Shown here: in pieces, positions 9,377 through 16,531 of the stretch
Layout of the letters: every line of letters starts with the position of its first letter
Numbering within the stretch: position 1 is the stretch's first letter
From: Anabaena sp. UHCC 0204
GTDB lineage: Bacteria > Cyanobacteriota > Cyanobacteriia > Cyanobacteriales > Nostocaceae
DNA: 48,037 bases
Direction: 5' to 3'
Assembly: GCF_009711975.1 (NCBI RefSeq)
Contig: NZ_VIKW01000031.1
Span: 1-48,037 of the forward strand
Translations under genes and position numbers: made by a program
Notes under the pieces: model-generated
Databases searched by the model: none
The model's input: only the letters and a program-made list of their open reading frames with translations
What the model was told of the DNA's origin: nothing

Positions 9377-10142
9377 GTTTATTGTCATAGTTGAAAGTGG
9401 TGCAGATGCCAGAATAGCGACTAAATTAGCCGAGCGAGTTTTGCAGGAAAAATTCGATTGGTTAGATAATGATATTCTGCAACATTGTTTTCAGTGGACT
9501 GGTTTAGAGGAAGGGACAGAATTTTCTTGTTGGAGAGACATTAGAAAAATTATTGATGATGCAAAAAAACAACTAAAATATAATGAACCCAGATATTTAG
9601 GTCATTATAGTAAGGGTGTATCTTTAGAAGCTGATGGAGCAGCATCTATCAAGATTCTTAATTTAGTACGTTTTTTGCAAAAAACACGACATATTAAAGC
9701 TGTTATTTTTATCCGTGATTTAGATAATCAACCGGAACGTAAAGAAGGAATTGAGCAAGCACGTTCAGCACATATTAATAAAACGCCGAAATTAGAAATT
9801 ATCATTGGTGCGGCTGATCCAAAACGTGAAGCATGGGTTTTAAATGGGTTTATTTCATCTAATCAACAAGAGGAACAAATTCTCGAAGAAATCAAAAATA
9901 AATTGAGTTTTGATCCTTGCATAGAGTCTCATAGATTACGTGCTACTTCTGAGAAAGAACCTGAACGAATCAGAAATGTAAAAGTAGTTGTTGAACAACT
10001 TACAGGAAATATGGAACGGGAAAAGCAGTGTTGGGAAGATACAAGTTTAAAACATTTACGAGAAAGAGGAGTTGATACGGGTTTGACAGATTATATCTGT
10101 GAAGTTGAGGAACGATTAGCTGCAATTATTTTATCTGAATGA
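9369..10142 (+). CDS. TOPRIM/DUF4276-like protein paired with ATPase
   Basis: 257-aa product starting with GTG at 9369, inside the end of the ATPase gene (8-nt overlap), so translation is coupled. The N-terminal strand FIVIVESGAD carries an acidic residue (Glu9). A DxD motif is at FIRDLDN (Asp117, Asp119), followed by PKREAWVLNGF (Glu154). This order (E...DxD...E-x-W) fits the TOPRIM-like fold of DUF4276/DUF4435 proteins, which act as nucleases or effectors beside OLD-type ATPases. The C-terminal third (EKEPERIRNVKVVVEQLTG onwards) is unassigned. Fold assignment is from motifs only; a catalytic role is inferred. Confidence 0.7.
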   Translation: MTEFIVIVESGADARIATKLAERVLQEKFDWLDNDILQHCFQWTGLEEGTEFSCWRDIRKIIDDAKKQLKYNEPRYLGHYSKGVSLEADGAASIKILNLVRFLQKTRHIKAVIFIRDLDNQPERKEGIEQARSAHINKTPKLEIIIGAADPKREAWVLNGFISSNQQEEQILEEIKNKLSFDPCIESHRLRATSEKEPERIRNVKVVVEQLTGNMEREKQCWEDTSLKHLRERGVDTGLTDYICEVEERLAAIILSE

Positions 10143-10185
10143 GGAATATTATAGAGTTGAGTGCGATCGCGAAATATGAACAGCA

Positions 10186-10279
10186 GGCGTTGCTAAGTCG
10201 CAATATGAATTAGTTTCGTCAAAAAGTACAAAAAACGTAATTTTGGCATTTCATATTCAATATGGCTATCAGCAACGCC
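10186..10279. repeat. MITE-like inverted repeat block
   Basis: Terminal inverted repeats GGCGTTGCT (10186-10194) and AGCAACGCC (10271-10279) bracket 94 bp that includes further imperfect inverted matches (GCAATATGAAT / ATATTCAATATGG). It sits between the TOPRIM-like gene and the end of the FABP-like gene. No target-site duplication was identified. Confidence 0.45.
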
Positions 10280-10299
10280 AAATATCAAGCCCTATTTGT

Positions 10300-10698
10300 T
10301 TAAGCTCTCTTGAATGTTCTCGTTGCAGTGACTTCGTTCGTTGTCATAGTCATGATCATTTGATCGCTAGTAAACTTTGTGGAAGACGTAGAAGAGGTAT
10401 CCTCAACCTTCTTAGTCACCAAGGTGTCACCCCCTTCCAAAGTAGTGATGTATTTGTCAACTTTGTTCGTTCCTGGGTCACAATCATACTCTTTTCCCAA
10501 GGTAAAACTAATCTTGATAGTCTTTAGATTGGTGACGGTGGTGATGGTAAAGTTGTCGCCGTCAATCTCCACAATCATGTCTGGCGTGGTTTTTGCCAAC
10601 ACCGTTCGCGTTATCATCCCAACATTTTCAGCCTTCAAGTAGTCCTCGAAGTTTTCTTGGGAAACAAAGCTATATTTTCCGGCTATTTGTACAGTCAT
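10300..10698 (-). CDS. Animal-type fatty-acid-binding protein (intracellular lipid-binding family)
   Basis: 132-aa protein with the whole FABP/iLBP pattern: GKYSFVSQENFEDYLKAENV (strand A and helix I), MITRTVLAKTTPDMIVE, DGDNFTITT, KISFTLGKEYD, TLEGGDTLV, and the C-terminal TATRTFKRA. Arg127-x-Phe129 stands at the place of the family's Arg-x-Tyr carboxylate-binding pair; the second usual arginine, near residue 107, is Thr/Lys. No signal peptide, so a cytosolic lipid carrier is expected. The family is essentially metazoan. Codon use differs from neighbours: AAG outnumbers AAA, C-ending codons are frequent, and GC is about 42% against clearly AT-richer surroundings. This suggests acquisition from an animal source or a long-diverged bacterial branch. 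Start ATG at 10698 follows a weak GAAAG. It is not part of an operon. Confidence 0.85.
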   Translation of the reverse strand: MTVQIAGKYSFVSQENFEDYLKAENVGMITRTVLAKTTPDMIVEIDGDNFTITTVTNLKTIKISFTLGKEYDCDPGTNKVDKYITTLEGGDTLVTKKVEDTSSTSSTKFTSDQMIMTMTTNEVTATRTFKRA

Positions 10699-10892
10699 GA
10701 TGAAACTTTCATATAATTCAGATTGAAAAGAACTATATTTGAAAATTGGTGTTTAGTCAAGAGTTTGTTTAGCTCTTCTACGCCATGTTAACTCATCCAG
10801 AATATAATCTAAAGTCTTCTAGAATTACGAATTTCCCTCGATCTTATTCTAAAATATCTCTGCTGTGAGACGAGACACTAAACGGAACTAAT

Positions 10893-11159
10893 TTAGCGAC
10901 GAAAACCTTTTCCAACAGAACTTGCAACTATTATGGGAACTGCAAATCCTACCCCCAATAAAACAAGTAATGACAGAATGCTTTTGGTATTTATTTCCAA
11001 CTGTGAACACCTATTTGGTAAAGTACAATTCGTCGGTCCAATGGCAAAGGCAAACCAAACAGATACATACAAGCAAAACGGAAAAAAACAGATGAAGATT
11101 ACACAACTAGATAGACAAACAGCCAATTTGCTATTTTGATTTGTCCTAAAATGTTTCAT
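10893..11159 (-). CDS. Small predicted membrane protein, 88 aa
   Basis: Two strongly hydrophobic segments are visible: about residues 13-40 (LAVCLSSCVIFICFFPFCLY and onward) and about 61-80 (SILSLLVLLGVGFAVPIIVA), joined by a short loop with two cysteines (NCTLPNRC) and ending in basic KGFRR. This fits a small two-span inner-membrane protein with the loop possibly disulfide-bonded. No family recognised. It lies on the same strand as the FABP-like gene, about 195 bp upstream of it, so co-transcription is possible. It might instead be a chance frame; the hydrophobic pattern argues for a real gene. Confidence 0.5.
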   Translation of the reverse strand: MKHFRTNQNSKLAVCLSSCVIFICFFPFCLYVSVWFAFAIGPTNCTLPNRCSQLEINTKSILSLLVLLGVGFAVPIIVASSVGKGFRR

Positions 11160-11344
11160 TTTTTCAGTCTGTTAATGCTGTTTAAAAATTGAGATAACGG
11201 CGTTAAAATTTATGCACTACAGTAGATGAATATTTAATTGTAGCATTTTTCACTCTATAACTTTTATTAAAATATACTTTAATAACCTGAAAATAGTTGT
11301 AATTGTAGTTGCTATAATCAAAACAAACTTAAAAAAATCCTGAT

Positions 11345-11935
11345 ATGATAGCCATTCCCCAACAACCGCAAAAAATGACCATTGAGGAATATCTCCAATG
11401 GGAACTTGACCAAGATATTCGCTATGAATACATAAACGGCGAAGTCTTTGCCATGACTGGTGGTACAATTCCCCATAATGATATTGCTCTCAATCTTTAC
11501 AGACCTCTATACTCTCATCTGCGTCCTAGAGGTTGTCGAGTCAATGTATCAGATGTGAAAGTACAAGTAACCCCTAAAAGTCCATACTTCTATCCTGATA
11601 TTATCGTCAGTTGTCACCCTGAAGACCTCAACGCCCGTAAATTTATTCAAAATCCCAAATTAATTGTTGAAGTTCTTTCTCCTGGTACAAGCAGTAAAGA
11701 TAGAGGTGAAAAATTCAGATATTATCTAACAATGCCCAGTTTACAAGAATACATCTTAATTGATTCTGAAAAAATATCCGTTGAACGTTATTGTCGAGGA
11801 GAAGGAAGAATGTGGCTTTATTATCCCTACACTGCTGGAGACATCATCACTTTATCAAGTATCGAATTTGAATTTCCGATAGAAATGCTTTATGATGGTG
11901 TTGGATTGGAAACTGAATCACCACAATACAATTAA
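11345..11935 (+). CDS. Uma2 family protein (DUF820, PD-(D/E)xK nuclease fold)
   Basis: 196-aa Uma2/DUF820 protein, a family greatly expanded in cyanobacteria with a restriction-endonuclease-like fold but unproven function. Family features seen: MTIEEYLQWE near the N-terminus, YEYINGEVFAMTGGT, the acidic strand PYFYPDIIVSC, and the core LIVEVLSPGTSSKDRGEKF, giving the D...ExL-type active-site arrangement, then YILIDSE. Full length. Single gene on the plus strand after a 185-bp spacer. Family certain; biological role unknown. Confidence 0.9.
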   Translation: MIAIPQQPQKMTIEEYLQWELDQDIRYEYINGEVFAMTGGTIPHNDIALNLYRPLYSHLRPRGCRVNVSDVKVQVTPKSPYFYPDIIVSCHPEDLNARKFIQNPKLIVEVLSPGTSSKDRGEKFRYYLTMPSLQEYILIDSEKISVERYCRGEGRMWLYYPYTAGDIITLSSIEFEFPIEMLYDGVGLETESPQYN

Positions 11936-11991
11936 CATATTCTAGCAAATAAATATTACTGTAAAATCAAATTTAGTGACTTATTACGATT

Positions 11992-12570
11992 ATGACAAAA
12001 CGTAAAAAAACCAAGTTTAAGTGGATTAAAGAAACTCTGGAATTAAAACCAGATCATCATTGGGAATCTCCCCCAGAATATAATATTTTTGTCGCAGGTA
12101 GAGGGGCTGTACGTTTCAATGTTCCTCGCGGTTGGATATCTGAACCACAGGAAAAATCATTTAAGTTCATGGATAAGAAACCACCTGATGATGATTGTTG
12201 TTTAGAGGTATCTTACAATCATTTACCAGCTAATGATTGGACTCTATTTCCTCTCAAATCTACTTTAAAAAAAATCATGGAAAATGATAGCCGTGATGTG
12301 ATTGAAAGAGGAGAAGTGATTACCGTCAAGCGACAAACTGCCAGAATTATGTGGTGTGAAATTAAATTTATTGATACTCAAGCAGAACCAAGGGAAGCTT
12401 TTTCTCGGACTTGCGTGGGTTTAGGTTCTAATATTCAATGTTTAATTACCTTTGATTATTGGGCAGATCAAGCAGAACAATTAATACCTGTTTGGGATGA
12501 AGTGATGCGGAGTTTGACACTGGGATTATATATCAGAGATCCGAGAACTGGTTTAGCTTTCCCAGATTAA
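11992..12570 (+). CDS. Hypothetical protein, 192 aa (possible PsbP/DcrB-like fold)
   Basis: Not confidently recognised. After a lysine-rich start (MTKRKKTKFKWIKE) the product contains RFNVPRGWISEPQEKSFKF and later DYWADQAEQLIPVWDEVMRS. That resembles the layout of the Mog1/PsbP/DcrB-like fold used for small stress or lipoprotein-like factors (a `P-x-G-W` strand early and a `W-x-x-V-x-x-S` helix late). There is no signal peptide. It starts 56 bp after the Uma2 gene on the same strand and could be co-transcribed. The fold guess is weak. Confidence 0.65.
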   Translation: MTKRKKTKFKWIKETLELKPDHHWESPPEYNIFVAGRGAVRFNVPRGWISEPQEKSFKFMDKKPPDDDCCLEVSYNHLPANDWTLFPLKSTLKKIMENDSRDVIERGEVITVKRQTARIMWCEIKFIDTQAEPREAFSRTCVGLGSNIQCLITFDYWADQAEQLIPVWDEVMRSLTLGLYIRDPRTGLAFPD

Positions 12571-12724
12571 AATGCCGAGAAAACAACCTGATCTTGAGTT
12601 TTTTATCACAAGTAGAAATTGTTAGTTTGAAAAGTTGTGGATGTTAGTCAACATTATGTTCAATATTTTGGGTAAACTAGAAGCGACAAAATAACCCATT
12701 GCACAGATTAGTAATTCAATATTC

Positions 12725-13240
12725 ATGGCAAATCCCACCGCAACTCTGGAAACTTCCCTTGGTACTATTACTCTTGAGCTATTCACCGATGTTATGCCCA
12801 TAACGGCTGGAAATTTCATCAAATTGGCTAAAAGTGGCTTTTATGATGGTCTCCATTTCCACCGTGTGATTAAAAACTTCATGGTGCAATTTGGTTGTCC
12901 TCACAGTAAAGATCCTAGCTCTCCTCGTGCGGGAACGGGTAATAGTCCTGATGGGTGCATTCAAGATGAGCATCCTGAAGACGGGAAAATTTCCAATGAA
13001 CCAGGAACTCTGTCTATGGCTAATACGGGGGCCCCTAATAGTGGAAGTTGCCAGTTTTTCATCAACACTGTCCACAACTCCTATTTAGATTGGTTTACAG
13101 CCGGTCAATCCAAGCATCCTGTTTTTGGTCGAGTTACTGAAGGCATGGATGTATTGAAAGCCATTGAAACGACTCCAACGGGACAAGGCGATCGCCCAAA
13201 AACTCCAGTTAAAATGATCAAAGTTACAATTCACGAATAA
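12725..13240 (+). CDS. Cyclophilin-type peptidyl-prolyl cis-trans isomerase
   Basis: 171-aa cytosolic cyclophilin. Conserved active-site stretches are visible: [15 protein letters not shown] (catalytic Arg), [20 protein letters not shown] (substrate pocket), and [14 protein letters not shown]. It lacks a signal peptide, so it should act on cytoplasmic proteins by isomerising Xaa-Pro bonds. It is close to the standard size for the bacterial PpiB type. It is a housekeeping-type gene as cargo of an excisable element, flanked by unrelated genes, and would be redundant with a chromosomal copy. Function certain; why it sits here is unknown. Confidence 0.95.
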   Translation: MANPTATLETSLGTITLELFTDVMPITAGNFIKLAKSGFYDGLHFHRVIKNFMVQFGCPHSKDPSSPRAGTGNSPDGCIQDEHPEDGKISNEPGTLSMANTGAPNSGSCQFFINTVHNSYLDWFTAGQSKHPVFGRVTEGMDVLKAIETTPTGQGDRPKTPVKMIKVTIHE

Positions 13241-13342
13241 ACAGAAAAATTGGTGCGGAGATTTTCTCCGCACATATCTTCAGGCAAAATTCCCTGTTTC
13301 TCATGAAAGAACTCCACATAAAAACTAATCCGATCAAACCAA

Positions 13343-13918
13343 CTAACCTTGAGTTTCTTCTTCAGTAAAAATAGGAGGCCATAATTCAGAAACAGCTAAT
13401 TCCCAACCTGGAAAAAGTTCAGGTAAAGTTAAAATATCGCCATTGATTAAAACAGTTGGTTCACCTTGATGACGATAAACTGTTACAGTCTCCTCATCAG
13501 GATCAATTAAAATTCCAATCACAGCACCTAAGTTTATAAAGTTGAGAATTTTAGTAACTAAAGGTTTAATTCTATCACTTTGAGATTTAATTTCTACTAC
13601 TAAATCTGGTACAAGTTCACCAAAATAACGGGGACTTTGACGCAGACGTGCAGCCCGAACAAAAGAAACATCTGGTGCGGTGAGATTGCTATCAGGTAAA
13701 ATAAAACCACCAGCAGAATCAAATACTCTTCCTAAACGACGGGGATAAACCCAATTAGCTAATAGTCGGCTAAAAAGAATACCAACTTCACTAGATACAA
13801 TATCTGATGGACCCACAATAGAAATTCTCCCGTTTGTTAACTCAACATCATAATCTAAGCCGGCTTCACTAAAAGCAGTTTGGACTTGTTCTACATCTTT
13901 GATTGTCATTACTTGCAT
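13343..13918 (-). CDS. Uma2 family protein (DUF820)
   Basis: 191-aa Uma2 protein with a nuclease-like fold and no proven function. Signature segments: GGFILPDSNLTAPDVSFVRA (acidic strand), PDLVVEIKSQSDRIKPLVTK (core E-x-K, so the catalytic triad D...ExK is complete here), and IGILIDPDEETVTVYR. It is only distantly similar to the other two Uma2 proteins in this element. Minus strand, 65 bp downstream of the next Uma2 gene (13984-14739), so the two may form a small operon. RBS candidate AGGAGAAA lies just upstream of the ATG. Confidence 0.9.
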   Translation of the reverse strand: MQVMTIKDVEQVQTAFSEAGLDYDVELTNGRISIVGPSDIVSSEVGILFSRLLANWVYPRRLGRVFDSAGGFILPDSNLTAPDVSFVRAARLRQSPRYFGELVPDLVVEIKSQSDRIKPLVTKILNFINLGAVIGILIDPDEETVTVYRHQGEPTVLINGDILTLPELFPGWELAVSELWPPIFTEEETQG

Positions 13919-13983
13919 AAAATTTTCTCCTAATATACAAAGTTGGCGTAATTAAACCAAACACAATTTGATTTTATATTTCA

Positions 13984-14739
13984 TTAAATTGTATCTGGAT
14001 CAATATTCAACTCTCTTAATTTTGCGGCTAACCTTTGAGATTTTTCATTTGATATTTTCGCTCTTTCTGCTTCCATTGCTGCTCTTTTAGCTTCAATTTC
14101 TGCTCTTGTTGCTTCCATCTCTGCGCTTTGTTCCGGTGTAGGAACTAAAACTCCTGATGATGTAAAATATCTTAACAAACCCTCATGAATTCCTAAATAT
14201 AAACCCAATTCTTCACTCCATAAATATCCTTTTTCGTTAGGTTTTAAGGGTTGATATTTGCCACTGATTAAATTAAATCCTGCAAATTCTAATGTATAAG
14301 GATCAAACCAAAAATAATCAGGTGTACGGAAAGTATCTTGATAAAGTAGTTTTTTAGTTTCTCTATCAGTTTTAGCTGTAGTTGGTGAAAGAATTTCGAC
14401 AATGACATGAGGATATTTGCCATTTTCTTCCCACACTACCCAACTTTTTCTAGTTTTTCGTTCTGTTCCTAAAACTACGAAAAAATCTGGACCTCTAACA
14501 TCTTCTGATTTCTTTTGATGAGGACTATAGTAAATACTCAGGTTTCCGACAGCATAAAAATCAGTTCTCTCTTTCCATAACCATTCTAAACATTTGAAAA
14601 GGAGAATAATTTGACGTAAATGCAGTTCTGTTTCCACGGGAGGTTCATCACTATATAGGTCACTGGGGGGAAAAATGATATCCTCTGATATATCTTCTAA
14701 GGTGTTAGTTTGTAATTCCAGTGCTTGAGTAATCATCAT
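13984..14739 (-). CDS. Uma2 family protein with C-terminal charged coiled coil
   Basis: 251-aa Uma2/DUF820 protein. The core HVIVEILSPTTAKTDRETKK and the acidic strand RGPDFFVV identify the family. The last ~45 residues are a charged repeat (EMEATRAEIEAKRAAMEAER) likely to be a coiled coil, ending in KLRELNIDPDTI. The nifH element carries a close relative (20168-20860), most of whose residues match by eye and which ends in the same dozen residues, but with the coiled coil shortened by about 20 residues. Function unknown. Confidence 0.9.
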   Translation of the reverse strand: MMITQALELQTNTLEDISEDIIFPPSDLYSDEPPVETELHLRQIILLFKCLEWLWKERTDFYAVGNLSIYYSPHQKKSEDVRGPDFFVVLGTERKTRKSWVVWEENGKYPHVIVEILSPTTAKTDRETKKLLYQDTFRTPDYFWFDPYTLEFAGFNLISGKYQPLKPNEKGYLWSEELGLYLGIHEGLLRYFTSSGVLVPTPEQSAEMEATRAEIEAKRAAMEAERAKISNEKSQRLAAKLRELNIDPDTI

Positions 14740-14884
14740 GATATGATACCAAGTAATTATTTGTTTATTGTAGCATTAATTGTCAGAATCAGGATATCCA
14801 GGATTTTATGTATTATTAATCATTTATGATTATTGTGACGCGATCGCGCTAAAATAAAATTGGTACTTAATTGTTGAAATAAAA

Positions 14885-15109
14885 ATGGAAGTTCTTCAAC
14901 TAACAACAACAGTGGATTCGTCAGGTCATTTGCACCTTGACATTCCCACACAACTTAATCCGGGACAAGTAAATATTGTGCTGGTAATTAATCCAGTTGT
15001 TGCATCTAAAGATCAAAATCTGAAGTATGATTTTTCTCATTTGGTAGGACGGTTAAATTGGCAAGGAGATGCAGTATTGATGCAAAGGACATTACGAGAT
15101 GAATGGTAA
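14885..15109 (+). CDS. VapB-like antitoxin
   Basis: 74-aa protein beginning with a short beta-rich segment (VLQLTTTVDSSGHLHLDIP, AbrB/DUF104-like in pattern). It lies immediately before and overlaps by 11 nt a PIN-domain gene, the standard position of a VapB antitoxin. It should bind its PIN toxin and repress the shared promoter. The family call rests mainly on context. Confidence 0.75.
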   Translation: MEVLQLTTTVDSSGHLHLDIPTQLNPGQVNIVLVINPVVASKDQNLKYDFSHLVGRLNWQGDAVLMQRTLRDEW

Positions 15110-15476
15110 TCGCTATGTACTAGATACGAATGCAATCATCGCGCTTTTGCAAGGAAATACCCAACTTATTCAGTTACTTCAAAATGCTAATTGGATTGGA
15201 ATTTCGATTATTAGCCAGATTGAATTTTTAGTGTTTTCTGGGCTAACGGAAAGCGATATTCAACTGTTTCAACAATTTATTGAGCAAGTGGAAATTGTTG
15301 GTTTGACAGCGAGCGATGCCTTATTAGTTGAGAAGATTATCGAAATTCGTCAGCAATATCGGTTAAAATTACCTGATGCGGTGATTGCCGCAATAACAAT
15401 CCAAAATTCAGCAAGTTTAGTGACTGCTGATCAAGAATTTGCAAAAATAAACACTTTGCCTGTGATTAATTGGTAG
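15099..15476 (+). CDS. PIN-domain RNase toxin (VapC-like)
   Basis: 125-aa PIN-domain protein. The first acidic residue is in YVLDTNAIIALL, the central Glu in ISQIEFLVF, and the distal acidic cluster in KLPDAVIAAITIQNSASLVTADQEF. These are the metal-binding positions of VapC-type ribonucleases, which cut tRNA or rRNA when the antitoxin is lost. Its ATG lies inside the antitoxin gene. Acts with the 14885 gene as a likely addiction module of the nifD element. Confidence 0.88.
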   Translation: MNGNRYVLDTNAIIALLQGNTQLIQLLQNANWIGISIISQIEFLVFSGLTESDIQLFQQFIEQVEIVGLTASDALLVEKIIEIRQQYRLKLPDAVIAAITIQNSASLVTADQEFAKINTLPVINW

Positions 15477-15492
15477 CGATCGCCTCCTATAA

Positions 15493-15689
15493 CAGGGGAA
15501 ACGCATCTAAATTTTATTGACAAAATACCGTTTTAATGTATAAACCAAGAAATCCTAATTTATCGTTTGATTGATTTTTCAGGGTCATAGTGATGGACTA
15601 AAATATTGTCAATAAGTGGTCGTTAATGCGAATATTTTGGTCATTATATGAGATTGAATTGCCCTTATTGATAAGATGCGTTTCCCCTG
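15493..15689. mobile_element. MITE-like insertion with 16-bp terminal inverted repeats
   Basis: CAGGGGAAACGCATCT at 15493-15508 and its exact complement AGATGCGTTTCCCCTG at 15674-15689 bracket about 197 bp of AT-rich non-coding DNA. The right end lies inside a decayed ISKra4-type transposase frame, exactly where its homology to the family ends. The left end follows the PIN toxin gene by 16 bp. No clear target-site duplication is visible, because the transposase does not continue on the other side. Confidence 0.6.
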
Positions 15690-16009
15690 CACTTGCTCTC
15701 AAGCAACATTGCTCTAAATAAGGACTTATTTTTTGATTGTTTTCTAGTTTTAACTTTCGTGCTTGTTTTTCACTGACTGGCAATTCTCCAAGAATGCTTT
15801 TTATTATTCTTACTCTTCCCGATGAAGTTCCTGTTGCTTCTTTGAGAAAAAAACCCCTAATTCTGGCGTAATATATTCTAAAGTCTGCTAAGAATTGTTC
15901 TTTCAATTCCTGCTAAACTCTCTAATTCTTCAGTTTTTGCTTCTTGATATAGAATTCCGGCTATGGCTTTGAGATGCTCCTGGAGTTTTTTCTGATTAGC
16001 TGGTTCCAT
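15674..16009 (-). pseudogene. ISKra4-type transposase remnant (5' part, frameshifted)
   Basis: The minus-strand reading from ATG 16009 gives MEPANQKKLQEHLKAIAGIL and then runs through LESLAGIERTI. The frame then shifts at about 15890-15900 and continues as FFLKEATGTSSGRVRIIKS, LPVSEKQARKLKLENNQKIS and LEQCCLRASA. This is the N-terminal part of ISKra4-family transposases as I recall them. It stops at the MITE-like repeat; the remaining frame to 15598 is MITE sequence, and the catalytic part is missing. Non-functional IS debris near the right end of the nifD element. Confidence 0.7.
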
Positions 16010-16531
16010 GATTGAGATGCTCCCTTGATTTCTTCCTTTATTTTCGCTGATTTTCACCCCTGTCTGCTAGTTCATCTGTTCTAACAAACTTGAAATGCTC
16101 CCACTCTCAAGTCCCAAAAGCGCAATGTTTTGGAGTTTATGACTCAAGCTGTTGTTGCGGCTCGTGGCTCTACAACTGTACCTTCTTTGCTTCCAGAAAA
16201 TGCTACTTGTTCTGATGATTCTGACTTGTTGAAAGCTGCTTAATTTTATTGCTTGATTTTGGGGGTTGTTTTTCGTTTTCTTTACACCCTCTGAACGGTT
16301 ACTAAAAATTTAACGTACACCATACTATTTAGTCTATAAAACCAACCTACAAAAAGTTATCAAATTTAACCAAATCACCAAACATCAAAACTTAATAACC
16401 ATCTCAAACTCAGACAAAATCAGACTTTTACTACTTGCAGTTATCCACAAACAATGTTATTATCAAACATAATAAATTACATTTAGTCTAAAAATCAAAT
16501 TCTCTTAATTCCCCAACCAAAAAACCTCAAA
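16010..16531. other. Right-end non-coding region of nifD element
   Basis: 522 bp without a convincing gene. It holds three copies of a GA(G/A)ATGCTCC motif at roughly 15972, 16014 and 16091. A 34-codon open frame lies at 16139-16243 (product begins MTQAVVAARGSTTVPSLLPE), possibly the tail of a lost gene. An A/C-rich, C-poor-on-complement stretch follows, down to the nifD 5' part. Accessory recombination sites would be expected here, but I could not define one. Confidence 0.4.

Noticed and set aside
10243-10642. Plus-strand frames opposite the FABP-like gene
   Set aside because: They lack recognisable motifs, whereas the minus frame matches a known fold along its full length.
7582-16500. A cytochrome P450 gene, known from the PCC 7120 nifD element
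   Set aside because: No Cys-ligand heme motif (FxxGxxxCxG) was found in any frame of the element.
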